Assembly: GCF_018860705.1 (NCBI RefSeq) | Contig: NZ_JAHKQA010000090.1 | Span: 35,971-99,970 of the forward strand | Source: Citreicella sp. C3M06 | GTDB taxonomy: Bacteria; Pseudomonadota; Alphaproteobacteria; Rhodobacterales; Rhodobacteraceae | Direction of reading: 5' to 3' | Length of the DNA stretch: 64,000 nt | Shown here: in pieces, positions 36,295-48,694 of the stretch | How the letters are laid out: every line of letters begins with the position of its first letter | Numbering within the stretch: the first letter of the stretch is position 1 | The notes under the pieces: model-generated | The model's database searches: none | What the model was told of the DNA's origin: nothing | Seen by the model: only the letters and a program-made list of their open reading frames with translations | Program-made: the position numbers and the translations under genes

Positions 36295-36640
36295 TCATGC
36301 GGCCTGCTCCCTCGTTGGCGCGCCCGACATTGGTTGTCGCTCCCGTTGATAGATTTCGATGATGCGCACGGGCCATCGCAGCAGGGGCATGGTTCGCGCA
36401 GGTTTAGTGGTATGATCTCGCCTTGACCTGTTGAAGGCGTGGGAGGCACTGCAAGGCGAGGATCTGTGTGATTCTGGCCTTGCGGGTCGAACTGGACAGC
36501 AGGCCGTAGTGGCGGATGCGGCGAAACCCGTCGAGCTGAACAGAGATCAGGAAGCGACGCGCGAAATCGGACGTGGCCAGCCGCATCACCTTTTGTCGGC
36601 CAACCGATTTTATCTCGCTGAATTTGTGCAACAGCGTCCA
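36295..36640 (-). pseudogene. IS91-family transposase C-terminal remnant (frameshifted)
   Basis: Read on the minus strand, one frame gives MRLATSDFARRFLISV and then GFRRIRHYGLLSSSTRKARI, which matches the conserved C-terminal part of IS91-type transposases (the RIRHYG block). Further on, CPCCDGP is followed after a one-base shift by RIIEIYQRERQP and a stop at 36295, the usual CPCC-x-MRIIE end of these proteins. At least one frameshift and loss of the N-terminal catalytic half make it inactive. Confidence 0.65.
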
Positions 36641-36836
36641 ACTGGCCGCAATCAGACCTCTTAAAACGTTGTCATTGATCAAAATAATACCGATCTGTAC
36701 GTGACGATCATCTCTCTCGGGACAGTGCCGCTCACCGCCCTGCGGGGCAGTGAACGCGAGGCTTGTCGTGGGACTTGGGGAAGAATGGCTCAAGACGCGC
36801 CATCTGCGCGTCGGTCAGCCAGAACAGATCGCTCAT
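36641..36836 (-). pseudogene. IS5-family transposase N-terminal remnant (frame broken)
   Basis: The minus strand begins MSDLFWLTDAQMARLEPFF at 36836, the characteristic start of IS427/IS5-group transposases, and continues PKSHDKPRVH before a disruption. A second frame resumes with DDRHVQIGIILINDNVLRG, which resembles the family's DDRRVLSGIIFINRNGLRW. The DDE core is missing. It directly abuts the IS91 remnant, so one element was probably truncated by insertion or deletion next to the other. Confidence 0.65.
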
Positions 36837-37141
36837 GTAATCGCTCCGTTTTCGGAACGTGAATCTCGCCATCCGGGGGAAATCAATGGGTCCTGCGCCT
36901 ACACCCCGCCCCCAGGCGATGGATATCGAACTGCACGGCCCCCGTGTTCCATATGACAAGACATCCATGCCCAACCTGCGGCCACCCTTGGTGTCAACTA
37001 AACGATACCCCGCTGTGACCCGGTCCAAATGAGCAGGATCAAATCGTCTGGCACCTCTTGGTGTATAATCGATCAGGAAACGCCTCGCACGCCCACGCCG
37101 AGACGCCGTGCCATCGCAGCCAGAACAGGAGCAGGACAGCA
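36837..37141. other. 305-base gap upstream of the DnaJ module
   Basis: No supported gene is seen. The left part is likely the outer end of the IS5-type remnant. The right part leads into a small frame and the DnaJ-CbpM pair and may hold their promoter, though I could not identify one with confidence. Confidence 0.4.
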
Positions 37142-37297
37142 ATGATCAGATATGATGACTTGGGATGGCTGGCAGACCAGATCGCACGGGCGCACACCAG
37201 AGGTTTGGCGGGCAGTGTCAAGCTCACGGCGCGCCCTGCTCTGCGGGTCCGGGCCGGGTCTGCCTCAGGCGATGTCAGACCGAGCCAAAACCAATGA
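37142..37297 (+). CDS. Possible small protein coupled to the DnaJ gene
   Basis: A 51-codon frame opening MIRYDDLGWLADQIARAHTR after an AGGAGCAGGACAGCA stretch. Its stop overlaps the DnaJ start as ATGA, and the DnaJ gene lacks a clear ribosome site of its own, so translation of this frame could feed DnaJ. I recognise no family. It could be a leader peptide or chance. Confidence 0.35.
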   Translation: MIRYDDLGWLADQIARAHTRGLAGSVKLTARPALRVRAGSASGDVRPSQNQ

Positions 37298-38229
37298 GCG
37301 GCGATCCCTATGAAATTCTCGGCCTTGCGAAAACGGCGAGCGCAGACGAGATCAAGTCAGCCTATCGCAAGCTGGCAAGATCGTGCCATCCCGACCTGAA
37401 CCCTGACGACAAAGCCGCAGAGGCGCGTTTCAAGGCCGCATCACAGGCCTATGAGCTGCTGAAAGACCCCGAGACCCGCGCCAGATTCGATCGCGGAGAC
37501 ATCGATGCCACCGGCGCAGAGCGTCCAGAGCGGCAATATTATCGCGATTATGCCGAGGCTTCACAGAACCCTTACCAGTCGGGACGCGGCTTTGAATGGT
37601 TCGGCGATGCGTCGGACCTGTTCGCCGAGTTCATGCGCCAGCCAGGCCAACGCCAAGGGACCCATGGTGGACGACACCGCGGTTTCCATGCCCCCGGCCC
37701 TGACCGTCGCTATGCGCTCGAAGTGATGTTCATGGACGCGGTCAAGGGCGGCACGACGCGGATCACCCTGCCCGACGGCGGCACGCTGGATGTGAAAATT
37801 CCGCAAGGCGTGCAGGATGGCCAGACCATTCGCCTGCGCGGCAAAGGGGGCCCCGGGATGGGCGATGGCCCACCGGGCGACGCGCTGGTGACGCTGACGG
37901 TCAAGGCCCATCCGGTCTTTCGCCGCGAGGGCAATGACATCATCATCACCCTGCCGATCACCTTCGACGAGGCCATCCTCGGCGGCAAGGTCGAGGCGCC
38001 GACGATAGACGGGCCGGTCAAACTCACCATTCCCAAGGGGGCCAGCGGCGGCCAGATCCTGCGGCTGCGCGGTCGCGGCGTGAAACCGGCAGGACAGGCA
38101 AACGCAGGCGATCAGCGGGTTGAGCTGAGGATCGTCGCGCCGGAGAAGATCGACAGCGAGCTGACGACGTTTATGCAGAGCTGGCGCAAGAGCCACCCAT
38201 ACAACCCGCGGGAGGGACTGATGCCATGA
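37294..38229 (+). CDS. cbpA: DnaJ-family co-chaperone (CbpA-like)
   Basis: A 311-residue type II J-protein. The J domain (1-68) begins DPYEILGLAKTASADEIKSA and contains the HPD motif in RSCHPDLNPDD. A linker follows, without the Cys-rich zinc domain, then the C-terminal substrate domains (YALEVMFMDAVKGGTTRITL, then VKIPQGVQDGQTIRLRGKG). It stimulates DnaK and binds unfolded or curved-DNA substrates in the CbpA class. It overlaps the CbpM-like gene by 4 bases, the classic CbpA-CbpM arrangement. Confidence 0.92.
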   Translation: MSGDPYEILGLAKTASADEIKSAYRKLARSCHPDLNPDDKAAEARFKAASQAYELLKDPETRARFDRGDIDATGAERPERQYYRDYAEASQNPYQSGRGFEWFGDASDLFAEFMRQPGQRQGTHGGRHRGFHAPGPDRRYALEVMFMDAVKGGTTRITLPDGGTLDVKIPQGVQDGQTIRLRGKGGPGMGDGPPGDALVTLTVKAHPVFRREGNDIIITLPITFDEAILGGKVEAPTIDGPVKLTIPKGASGGQILRLRGRGVKPAGQANAGDQRVELRIVAPEKIDSELTTFMQSWRKSHPYNPREGLMP

Positions 38230-38573
38230 ATCGGAAATACACCGAAGCCGAGGCGATCGCGTCCGTTGACAGGCTGACGAGCGTCCAGCTTCGATCCTTT
38301 GTCGAGGCCGAAGTTGTCACGCCAACGCAAACCGACACCGGGCCGGTGTTTCGTCAGGTCGATCTTGCCCGGATCGAGTTGCTCTGCGAGCTTTCGGAGG
38401 ATTTCGACCTGCATCTCGATGCCCTCGGGATCGTCATCTCGCTGATCGATCAATTGCATGGCGTGCGAGGAAGCCTGCGGGCGGTATTGGAGGCAGTGGA
38501 GCGCGAACCCGAAAACGTGCGTCAACGCATCCAGAAGGCCATCCGGGAAAAGACCGCCATCGTCGATCAATAG
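38226..38573 (+). CDS. cbpM: Chaperone modulator CbpM-like protein
   Basis: A 115-residue protein with a MerR-like fold. The N-terminus LTSVQLRSFVEAEVVTP resembles CbpM, followed by RQVDLARIELLCELSEDFDL and LGIVISLIDQLHGVR. CbpM binds the J domain of CbpA and blocks its activity. The ATGA overlap with the DnaJ gene supports this pairing. Confidence 0.82.
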   Translation: MNRKYTEAEAIASVDRLTSVQLRSFVEAEVVTPTQTDTGPVFRQVDLARIELLCELSEDFDLHLDALGIVISLIDQLHGVRGSLRAVLEAVEREPENVRQRIQKAIREKTAIVDQ

Positions 38574-38770
38574 AACGGCAGGTCGCGGCCCGCCAGACAC
38601 CGGCATACAGGCTTGGCATGAGACCAGACCGAACCGCATACGCGACTTGCCGAGCGGATTGCCAAGGCAAGGACTGCGTTGCAGGGCGCCGAACCGCGCA
38701 ATTGAGACAGGTCAAGGCGATCGCGGGGTCCTGCCTCCATACTGGGATCGCGGGACGCGCCCCCGGCGTC

Positions 38771-40597
38771 ATGCGCAGAAAGAACCGGTTCCGAATGCCC
38801 AAGCGACCAATCAGGCCAGACGTGCCGCCGGAGCCTTTGGCCAAGCCGATGCTTCCTGCCGTCGTGCCCGAGGCGGACCCGCATCCCTACGCCGATCTCG
38901 ACCGTGCGCTGCGCGGTGCCTATGCCGTTGCGACGGGCGGCGTGTCACCTCTTGCCATGATGCAGACATGGACGGACTGGGCCCTTCATATGGCCCGTGC
39001 GCCCGGACGGCAGCTCGAGCTTGCCGAACACGCGGGCAGGAACGCCGCAAAGCTGATGGGCTTTGCCGCAAGGACAGTCTCGGGAACAGCGCCAGAGCCG
39101 CCCTTTGCCCCAAAGGCCTACGATCACCGCTTCACCGATCCGGGTTGGCACAAGCCCCCCTTCTGCTTGTGGCAGCAGTCTTTCCTTGCGACGCAGGACT
39201 GGTGGGATCACGCGACAGAAGGGCTGCGCGGTCTGCACCCGCAAGATTCAGACCGCGCCCGGTTTCTTGTGCGCCAGATGCTGGACATGGCATCGCCGTC
39301 GAATTTCCCGGCGACAAATCCCGAGATCATCGACGAGACCGTCAGGACGAGCGGACGCAATCTGCTTGAGGGCCTGTCCCATGTTGCCGAGGATGTATTG
39401 CGCACCGTGACCCAGACCCGCGCGCCACCGCCCGACGGCTACAAGATCGGCACCGATCTGGCCTGCACGCCGGGCAAAGTGGTCTATCGCAACGACATCT
39501 GCGAATTGCTGCAATACAGCCCACAGACAGATCGGGTGCAGGCCGAACCGGTGCTGATCGTGCCCGCATGGATCATGAAATACTACATCCTCGATCTGTC
39601 GCCGAAGAATTCTCTGATCAACTACCTTGTCGGTCAGGGCTTTACCGTCTTCGCCATCTCGTGGTGCAATCCTAGCGCCGCCCAGCGCGACCTGTCGCTT
39701 GAAGATTACCGCCTTCGCGGCGTCATGGCGGCAATCGATGCGATCAACGCGATCGTTCCGGGGCAGAAGATCCACGCCAACGGCTATTGTCTGGGCGGCA
39801 CGATTCTGGCCATCGCGGCGGCGACAATGGCGCGGGACAGCGATGACAGGCTCGCCTCGGTGACGCTGATGGCAGCGCAACTGGACTTTTCCGAAGCCGG
39901 CGAACTGCTGCTGTTCCTTGATGAAAGCCAGGTGGCCTTCCTTGAAGACATGATGTGGGCGCAGGGTTATCTTGATCGCCCGCAAATGGCCCGCGCCTTC
40001 GCATCCATCCGCGCCGAAGACCTGATCTGGACCCGGGCCGTGCGCCGCTATTTCCTGGGCCAGGACGACCTGCCAAGCGATATCGGGGTCTGGAACGCCG
40101 ATACGACCCGGATGCCCGCCTTGATGCATTCCGAATACCTGCGCGGCCTGTTTCTGGAGAACCGTCTTTCGGCCGGGCGCTTCGCCGTCGAGGGGCGAGT
40201 CATCGTGCTCAAGGACATCGACGCGCCGCTGTTCGTGATCGCCACCGAGTCCGATCACATCGCGCCGTGGAAATCTGTCTACAAGACACGGCTGTTCACC
40301 GACGCGGACCTGACCTTCGTGTTGACCAAGGGCGGGCATAACGGCGGCATCCTGTCCGAACCCGGCCATCCGGGCCGTCACTACCGGATCGGCCATCGCG
40401 CGCCGGACGATCTGTATGTCGATCCGGATACGTGGTTTTCCCGAACCTCCCGGAGCGAGGGCTCGTGGTGGCCGCAATGGATCGATTGGCTGGCCATGCA
40501 CAGCAGCGACAAGACCGACCCACCCCGGATGGCGGCGCCTGACAAGGGCTTCCCGGTGCTTGGAGCCGCGCCGGGGTCCTACGTTCTCGAGCGCTAG
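38771..40597 (+). CDS. phaC: Poly-3-hydroxyalkanoate synthase (PhaC class I-like)
   Basis: A 608-residue PHA synthase. The alpha/beta core carries the lipase-like nucleophile ANGYCLGGTILA with catalytic Cys, the aspartate in VIATESDHIAPW and the histidine in LTKGGHNGGILSEPG. The N-terminal region contains the DPGWHKPPFCLWQQSF stretch typical of class I enzymes. It polymerises 3-hydroxyacyl-CoA into storage granules. The start is uncertain between 38771 and 38795, since neither has a strong ribosome site. No phaA/B/P/R gene is adjacent, so this is probably a second synthase that travels with the chaperone/N-ATPase module. Confidence 0.93.
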   Translation: MRRKNRFRMPKRPIRPDVPPEPLAKPMLPAVVPEADPHPYADLDRALRGAYAVATGGVSPLAMMQTWTDWALHMARAPGRQLELAEHAGRNAAKLMGFAARTVSGTAPEPPFAPKAYDHRFTDPGWHKPPFCLWQQSFLATQDWWDHATEGLRGLHPQDSDRARFLVRQMLDMASPSNFPATNPEIIDETVRTSGRNLLEGLSHVAEDVLRTVTQTRAPPPDGYKIGTDLACTPGKVVYRNDICELLQYSPQTDRVQAEPVLIVPAWIMKYYILDLSPKNSLINYLVGQGFTVFAISWCNPSAAQRDLSLEDYRLRGVMAAIDAINAIVPGQKIHANGYCLGGTILAIAAATMARDSDDRLASVTLMAAQLDFSEAGELLLFLDESQVAFLEDMMWAQGYLDRPQMARAFASIRAEDLIWTRAVRRYFLGQDDLPSDIGVWNADTTRMPALMHSEYLRGLFLENRLSAGRFAVEGRVIVLKDIDAPLFVIATESDHIAPWKSVYKTRLFTDADLTFVLTKGGHNGGILSEPGHPGRHYRIGHRAPDDLYVDPDTWFSRTSRSEGSWWPQWIDWLAMHSSDKTDPPRMAAPDKGFPVLGAAPGSYVLER

Positions 40598-41277
40598 AGC
40601 ACTCGCCAAAGGCTAGGCATCAGGGTCAGGTGCTGATCTCAAGGCAAGAGGGCTTCCCCGCGCAGACAACGGATCACGCAAACGGCTCTTGCTCGCAGTG
40701 CAGCTGTGACAAGATTCAGCAAGGCGCGCCGGGCAGCGAGGCGATGCAATCGGCAAATGCTGGCACATGAGCGAGATCAAGGAAACCCGGCGCGCGCAAG
40801 GATAGTCCGGACTCAGGACAACGGTTTCACGCCAGCGAAAGGGCGCTTTTTGCGCGACATCGCAGGGCCGATCTTGGCAATGGTTGAATAGGAATGCAGC
40901 AGCACCAGAACGTTTTGGCATCCTTGAACAAGACAGCGACGCACGCTGCCTTGCCCTCCCCCTTGTTCGGATTTGCGCGACGTAGAACCGGCGCTACACC
41001 GCTGCGGTCTTTACCCGGGAAAGACGCCCGCATAATCCCGGTATGCGATCGCGGCGACGTGCCGCTGACTTGCGCCCGAAAGGTCGCGGCAAAGACTGAC
41101 ACCAACCCCCGGGTCACGGCTCACGAGGCGCTCTGCCGCCCGTGCCGGGGGCGCCCAAGGTTCGCCCCCCTGTCGCTGGCGTCGGCGCTGCGCCGCAAGA
41201 GCCATCGCGCCGATGTTCTCTCCGGCACGGGCCGTCCGGAATGCCGGGATGGACGTAGCGCCGGCCCAGGGCTTGAA
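40598..41277. other. 680-base gap before the metallo-beta-lactamase remnant
   Basis: A frame open from about 40894 runs into the downstream remnant, but its translation lacks the HxHxDH region and any recognisable metallo-beta-lactamase segment. I see no other gene on either strand. The missing 5' half of the downstream gene probably lay here before a deletion. Confidence 0.45.
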
Positions 41278-43946
<2,669 letters not shown>

Positions 43947-43950
<4 letters not shown>

Positions 43951-44225
43951 GCGAACCCGGACGGGAGAAGATTGCCAATGCCGCAAAACGCAGCCGCGAA
44001 CGCGACGCCGCCGCGCTGCGCGACCCTGAACCGTCGCTTGCAAAGCGCTTTGGCCAGATCGGCGTGCTGGGCTGGGTGATCGTGGGGCCGATGATGCTGG
44101 GGGTGATCGTCGGCAACTGGCTCGATCATCTGCTGGGCAGCGGGATCATGCTGTCAGCGGCGCTGACAATGCTGGGCGCGGCGCTTGGCCTGTGGCTGGC
44201 GATGCGCTGGATGAACCGGCAATGA
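43947..44225 (+). CDS. atpQ: N-type F-ATPase AtpQ (AtpI-like) subunit
   Basis: A 92-residue membrane protein with a basic N-terminal tail and two helices (GQIGVLGWVIVGPMMLGVIV, then SAALTMLGAALGLWLAMRWM). This AtpI-like protein is the Q gene of the N-ATPase operon and probably assists c-ring assembly. It overlaps both neighbours by 4 bases. Confidence 0.88.
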
Positions 44226-44500
44226 GCGGGTTCGAGATGCCATTGGGACTTGCCTTGCTCGCCGCCCTCGCGGGCGTGCTTGCCGGATACCTGCATTTCA
44301 AAAGCCTGCGAGCCGTGTCGGATCGGCTCGCCTCCGGACAGTTGCTGGCTGTCGCGATTCAGATCGCGCGCCTCGTCGCTATGGCGCTGTTCTTGTACCT
44401 CTGCGCCCGGCTTGGCACCCCGGCGCTGCTGGGCGCTGGCGCCGGGGTGCTGATCGGCCGGGCGCTGGTGCTGCGCGCAGCCAGAAAGGACACGCCATGA
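44222..44500 (+). CDS. atpR: N-type F-ATPase AtpR subunit
   Basis: A 92-residue protein with three hydrophobic helices (GLALLAALAGVLAGYLHF, ARLVAMALFLYLCARL, then ALLGAGAGVLIGRALVLR), found only in N-type operons. The arginines in the membrane segments have been suggested to interact with the c-ring glutamate during assembly; that is family knowledge. It overlaps both neighbours by 4 bases. Confidence 0.85.
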   Translation: MSGFEMPLGLALLAALAGVLAGYLHFKSLRAVSDRLASGQLLAVAIQIARLVAMALFLYLCARLGTPALLGAGAGVLIGRALVLRAARKDTP

Positions 44501-45186
44501 CCGACTCCCCTCTGGATCTGAGCTATGCCTTTCATCTCGGCCCGCTGGCGATCAGCTGGGTCGTGGTGGTGACCTGGGGCATCCTGATCGTGCTGGGTCT
44601 GGGATGCTTTGCCCTGACGCGGCGGCTTGCGATCCGGCCCGGCAAGGTGCAATCGGTGCTCGAACTGGTCGTCGGCACCATCGATGCGCAGATCATCGCC
44701 ACCATCCCCGGCGATCCGGCCCGCTATCGGGCGCTGATCGGAACGCTGTTCCTATTCATCCTCGCGGCCAACTGGAGCTCGCTGATCCCGCAGGTCGAGC
44801 CGCCGACAGCGCATCTGGAAACCGATGCCGCATTGGCGTTGATCGTGTTCGTGGCGACAATCGGTTACGGCATCGCGGCTCAGGGCCCGTGGGGCTATGT
44901 CAAAAGCTTTGCCCGGCCAAGCTGGGTGATGATCCCGCTGAACCTGATCGAACAGATCACCCGCACGTTTTCGCTGATGATCCGCCTGTTCGGCAACGTC
45001 ATGAGCGGAGTCTTCGTGATCGGCATCATCCTGTCGCTTGCCGGCCTGCTGGTGCCAATTCCGCTGATGGCGCTCGATCTGCTGACCGGCACCGTTCAGG
45101 CCTATATTTTCGCCATCCTGTCGCTCGTCTTCATCGCCTCGGCGGTCGAGGACGCCTCCCCTGACCCCAAGGAGCCCAAATCATGA
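44497..45186 (+). CDS. atpB: N-type F-ATPase subunit a
   Basis: A 229-residue membrane stator subunit with about five helices. The essential arginine lies in [20 protein letters not shown], and the C-terminal helix [15 protein letters not shown] is typical. It forms the ion half-channels with the c-ring. It overlaps atpR and atpE by 4 bases each. Confidence 0.94.
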   Translation: MTDSPLDLSYAFHLGPLAISWVVVVTWGILIVLGLGCFALTRRLAIRPGKVQSVLELVVGTIDAQIIATIPGDPARYRALIGTLFLFILAANWSSLIPQVEPPTAHLETDAALALIVFVATIGYGIAAQGPWGYVKSFARPSWVMIPLNLIEQITRTFSLMIRLFGNVMSGVFVIGIILSLAGLLVPIPLMALDLLTGTVQAYIFAILSLVFIASAVEDASPDPKEPKS

Positions 45187-45428
45187 ATTACGTCGACATT
45201 GCCAGCATCCTCGCGGCCGCCTTTGCGGTGTCCTTTGGGGCCATCGGCCCGGCGCTCGCCGAAGGCCGGGCGGTGGCGGCCGCGATGGATGCCATCGCCA
45301 GACAGCCCGAGGCGGCGGGAACCATCTCGCGCACGCTGTTCGTCGGGCTTGCGATGATCGAAACCACGGCGATCTATTGCCTCGTGATCGCGCTGCTGCT
45401 GCTGTTTGCCAACCCGTTCGTCCAGTAG
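45183..45428 (+). CDS. atpE: N-type F-ATPase subunit c, with two membrane glutamates
   Basis: An 81-residue two-helix hairpin. Helix 1 carries [17 protein letters not shown] with Glu27, the loop is ARQPEA, and helix 2 carries [16 protein letters not shown] with Glu60 followed by Thr61-Thr62 and Tyr65. By alignment with the Na+-binding Ilyobacter c subunit, Glu27 takes the Gln32 place, Glu60 the Glu65 place, and Thr61 the Ser66 place. This set is compatible with Na+ coordination and is typical of N-ATPases. Ion choice is inferred from residues, not proven. Confidence 0.94.
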   Translation: MNYVDIASILAAAFAVSFGAIGPALAEGRAVAAAMDAIARQPEAAGTISRTLFVGLAMIETTAIYCLVIALLLLFANPFVQ

Positions 45429-45432
45429 CCCC

Positions 45433-46173
45433 ATGAGCTTTGACTGGGTGACCTTCGGCCTTCAGCTGTTCAACGTGCTGGTCTTGCTGGCGATCCTGCA
45501 GCATTTCCTGTTCCGCCCAGTGGCCGATATCATTGCCAGACGGCAGGCCGAGATCGTCGCCGCGAAAGATGCCGCCGACACCGCGCAGGCGCGGGCGGCG
45601 GCGGCAGAGGCGATGGCACAGGACGAAGCCGGGAAAACCGCGATCGCCCGCAACGATGTGCTGGCCGCGGCGCAGCTCGAAGCGGAGCAGCTGCGCGCCA
45701 CGCTTGTCGCGACAGCCCACAGCGAGGCCAGCAAGATCGTCGATGATGCCCGCTCCAAAGCGGCCCGGATCGCCGCCGACGGGCAGACCGATACCCTGCG
45801 GCGCGCCCGCGATCTGGCCGAAACCATCGCCGAAAAGGCGCTATCGGATCTGCCCGATCCGCCGACGGCTGCGGGGTTTGCCAAGCGGCTGGCCGCCGAG
45901 CTGGCCGCCATGCCCGAGGGCAAACGCAAGGCCCTGCTGTCGGGCGCGAACCTGACGCTGATCGCCGCCCATCCGCCGGGTGAGCAAGATCTTGCAAGCG
46001 CCCGGGCCGTGTTGGCGCCGCTGGGTTTGCACGACGCGGCAATCGAGGTCGATCCGGCGCTGATTTCGGGGCTCGAACTGCGCTCCGCGACCGGCGCGGT
46101 CTTCAATTCAATCGCCCACAACCTGCGCCGCATTTCGGAGGCATTAGACGATGACAATGGATCCCGGACTTGA
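45433..46173 (+). CDS. atpF: N-type F-ATPase subunit b (long form)
   Basis: A 246-residue protein with one N-terminal helix ([20 protein letters not shown]), then a long Ala/Glu-rich coiled coil (to about residue 150) and a globular tail. It is about 90 residues longer than a usual b subunit. Since the operon has no delta gene, the extra C-terminal part may take the delta role; the family is described as b/delta-like. The start at 45433 is chosen so the helix is N-terminal. It overlaps atpA by 23 bases. Confidence 0.92.
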   Translation: MSFDWVTFGLQLFNVLVLLAILQHFLFRPVADIIARRQAEIVAAKDAADTAQARAAAAEAMAQDEAGKTAIARNDVLAAAQLEAEQLRATLVATAHSEASKIVDDARSKAARIAADGQTDTLRRARDLAETIAEKALSDLPDPPTAAGFAKRLAAELAAMPEGKRKALLSGANLTLIAAHPPGEQDLASARAVLAPLGLHDAAIEVDPALISGLELRSATGAVFNSIAHNLRRISEALDDDNGSRT

Positions 46174-47668
46174 CGCGCTGAAATCGCGTGTCACCGCAGC
46201 GTCGCTGGGCCCGGAGGCGCGCGAAACCGGCACCGTGACGGAAATCGCCGACGGGCTGGCGCATGTCTCCGGCCTGCCCGGCGCCCGTCTTGGCGAAGTG
46301 CTGGAGTTCACCGGCGGGGCGCGCGGCTTTGTGCTGAACCTCGACGAGACCACGCTTCAGGCGGCGTTTCTGGATGCAACCGCCGGGATCGAGGCGGGCA
46401 GCACCGTCACCCGCACCGGAGAGCTTGTGTCCGTGCCGGTCGGAGACGGGCTGTTTGGCCGGGTGGTCGATCCGCTGGGGCGCGTGCTTGATGACCTTGG
46501 TCCGCTCGCGGCGAGCGAAATGGCCGAGGTCGAACGCCCGGCCCCCTCGATCATCGCGCGCGACTTCGTCAGCGAGCCGGTCGAGACGGGCGTGCTGGTG
46601 GTCGATGCGCTCTTTGCCGTGGGTCGCGGACAACGCGAGCTGATCATTGGCGAGCGCGGCACCGGCAAGACCTCGATCGCGGTGGATGCGATCCTGAACC
46701 AGAAAGACAGCGACATCGTCTGCATCTACGTCTCCATCGGCCAGCGCGCGACTGCGGTGCGCCGGGTGATAGAAGCGGTCCGCCAGAAGGGCGCGTTTGA
46801 CCGGACGATCTTTGTGGTCGCGCCCGCAACGTCGCAACCGGGGCTGCGCTGGCTTGCGCCCTTCGCGGCGACATCCATGGCGGAAACGATCCGCGACCGC
46901 GGCGGCCATGCGCTGATCGTGTACGACGATCTGACCAAGCACGCGGCCGTGCACCGGGAACTGGCGCTGTTGTCGCGCCAGCCGCCCGGGCGCGAGGCCT
47001 ATCCCGGCGACATCTTCTATCTGCATGCGCGGCTTCTGGAACGTTCGGCGAAACTGTCCAAGGCCATGGGAGGCGGTTCCCTGACCGCCCTGCCGATTGC
47101 CGAGATCGAGGCGGGCAACCTGTCAGCCTATATCCCGACAAACCTGATTTCGATCTCTGACGGGCAGATCGTGACCTCGGCGACGCTGTTTGCCGGCAAT
47201 CAGCGCCCGGCGGTCGATGTCGGCCTGTCGGTCAGCCGCGTCGGCGGCAAGGCGCAGCCGCGCGCGCTCAAGGCGGTGGCGGGGCGTCTGCGGCTGGACT
47301 ATGCGCAATATCTCGAGATGAAGATGTTCTCGCGATTTGGCGGGTTTGGTGACGCCGCCATGAAGAAACGGCTCGCACGCGGTGCCCGTATCGGGGCGCT
47401 GCTGGCGCAGGACCGCTACAGCCCCTTGTCAACGGCTGTGCAGGTGGCGCTGCTGGCGGCATTGGCAGATGGTGTGCTTGACCCCGTTGCCATCGACCAG
47501 TTTCCCGCCCTCAAGGCCGCGCTGGTGCCGCTGATCGCGGCCGAGCCGCAGCTTGCCGGACTGAACGTCGCCCCCGAAGTCGACGCGGCGACACGAAAGG
47601 CCGCCACCGACTGCGTGCGCACCGCCATCGCAAAACTGCCCGCCCTGCCCGAAGCACCGACGCCATGA
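46151..47668 (+). CDS. atpA: N-type F-ATPase alpha subunit
   Basis: A 505-residue non-catalytic alpha subunit. Walker A is [20 protein letters not shown], and the Walker B region is [14 protein letters not shown]. The DELSEED-equivalent and C-terminal domain are complete. It alternates with beta in the F1 head. It overlaps atpF by 23 bases and atpG by 4 bases. Confidence 0.95.
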   Translation: MTMDPGLDALKSRVTAASLGPEARETGTVTEIADGLAHVSGLPGARLGEVLEFTGGARGFVLNLDETTLQAAFLDATAGIEAGSTVTRTGELVSVPVGDGLFGRVVDPLGRVLDDLGPLAASEMAEVERPAPSIIARDFVSEPVETGVLVVDALFAVGRGQRELIIGERGTGKTSIAVDAILNQKDSDIVCIYVSIGQRATAVRRVIEAVRQKGAFDRTIFVVAPATSQPGLRWLAPFAATSMAETIRDRGGHALIVYDDLTKHAAVHRELALLSRQPPGREAYPGDIFYLHARLLERSAKLSKAMGGGSLTALPIAEIEAGNLSAYIPTNLISISDGQIVTSATLFAGNQRPAVDVGLSVSRVGGKAQPRALKAVAGRLRLDYAQYLEMKMFSRFGGFGDAAMKKRLARGARIGALLAQDRYSPLSTAVQVALLAALADGVLDPVAIDQFPALKAALVPLIAAEPQLAGLNVAPEVDAATRKAATDCVRTAIAKLPALPEAPTP

Positions 47669-48498
47669 ACCGGCCCGAAGACATCCGCGACCGGATCGGC
47701 AACATCCGCGAGATCGAAAGCATCGTGTCGACGCTGCGCGCGCTTGCGGTCTCGCATCAGCACGAAGCGCGCGCCCATCTTGTGCCGATCCGCGCCTATG
47801 AGGCCAGCGTGGCACAGGCGCTCTCCACCGCTCTGACCATCGCGCAGGCGAGCGCGCCGCCTCGCAAGGATGTTCCCGGCCTGACCATCGTGGTCGGCAC
47901 CGCACAAGGGTTTTCGGGCGCCTTTGGCGAGCGGATCGCCGACGCGGCGCTGGCCGAGGCCTCCCGAGGCGCACAGATCATCATGGTTGGCGGGCGCAGC
48001 CTGAGCGCGCTTGCCGAAAAAGGCGTAACGCCGGTCTACTTCACCGAAACAGCATCGCATGCGGTTGATGTGCCATCGCTGGCCAGCAGGCTTTCTGATG
48101 TCCTGTTCGAACGGCTGACAAAGACAGCAGGCGAACCCGTTACGATCCTGTTTGCCGATCCCGACACGGCAGAGCTGGCGCTGATCCGCCGCAAGCTGTT
48201 TCCATTCGATTTCAGTCGCTTACCCGCCCAGACGACGCATCTACCTCTGACCAACTTGCCTGCGGACGCCTTGCTGTCGGATCTGGTCGAGGAATATGTC
48301 TTCACCGCGCTCTGCGAAGCGTTGATGCTGGGATTTGCGGCGGAAAACGAGGCCCGAGCGGCGGCCATGACGCGGGCGCAGACCAACGTCAAACGCATCG
48401 CCGCAGATCTGCAGTCAGACTTCCAGCGCGCACGTCAGGAACAGATGACAACCGAGATCATCGAGCTGTCGACGGCTGCAGGGCCGGTCTCGCAGTAG
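47665..48498 (+). CDS. atpG: N-type F-ATPase gamma subunit
   Basis: A 277-residue rotor subunit with long N- and C-terminal helices: [20 protein letters not shown] at the start and [20 protein letters not shown] at the end. The Rossmann-like middle starts at [20 protein letters not shown]. Divergence from housekeeping gamma is expected for N-type. It closes the operon; no clear hairpin terminator was seen in the 196-base gap before the convergent RTX gene. Confidence 0.92.
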   Translation: MNRPEDIRDRIGNIREIESIVSTLRALAVSHQHEARAHLVPIRAYEASVAQALSTALTIAQASAPPRKDVPGLTIVVGTAQGFSGAFGERIADAALAEASRGAQIIMVGGRSLSALAEKGVTPVYFTETASHAVDVPSLASRLSDVLFERLTKTAGEPVTILFADPDTAELALIRRKLFPFDFSRLPAQTTHLPLTNLPADALLSDLVEEYVFTALCEALMLGFAAENEARAAAMTRAQTNVKRIAADLQSDFQRARQEQMTTEIIELSTAAGPVSQ

Positions 48499-48694
48499 AT
48501 GTCGCGACATAGCCGCCCTTGACGCGATGGCCGCAGGTCAAGGCGCAAGAACCACGCATCCCCGAACCAAAGGCAGTCTGGCGCAAAGAGACCAACAGCT
48601 GTGTGCGACAAACGTGCCGACAGGCATGGCGATCACGCGACAATACTCTGATGCTGGGAAACCGTTCCGGCCATTGGATCATTTCAGCAAGCCG

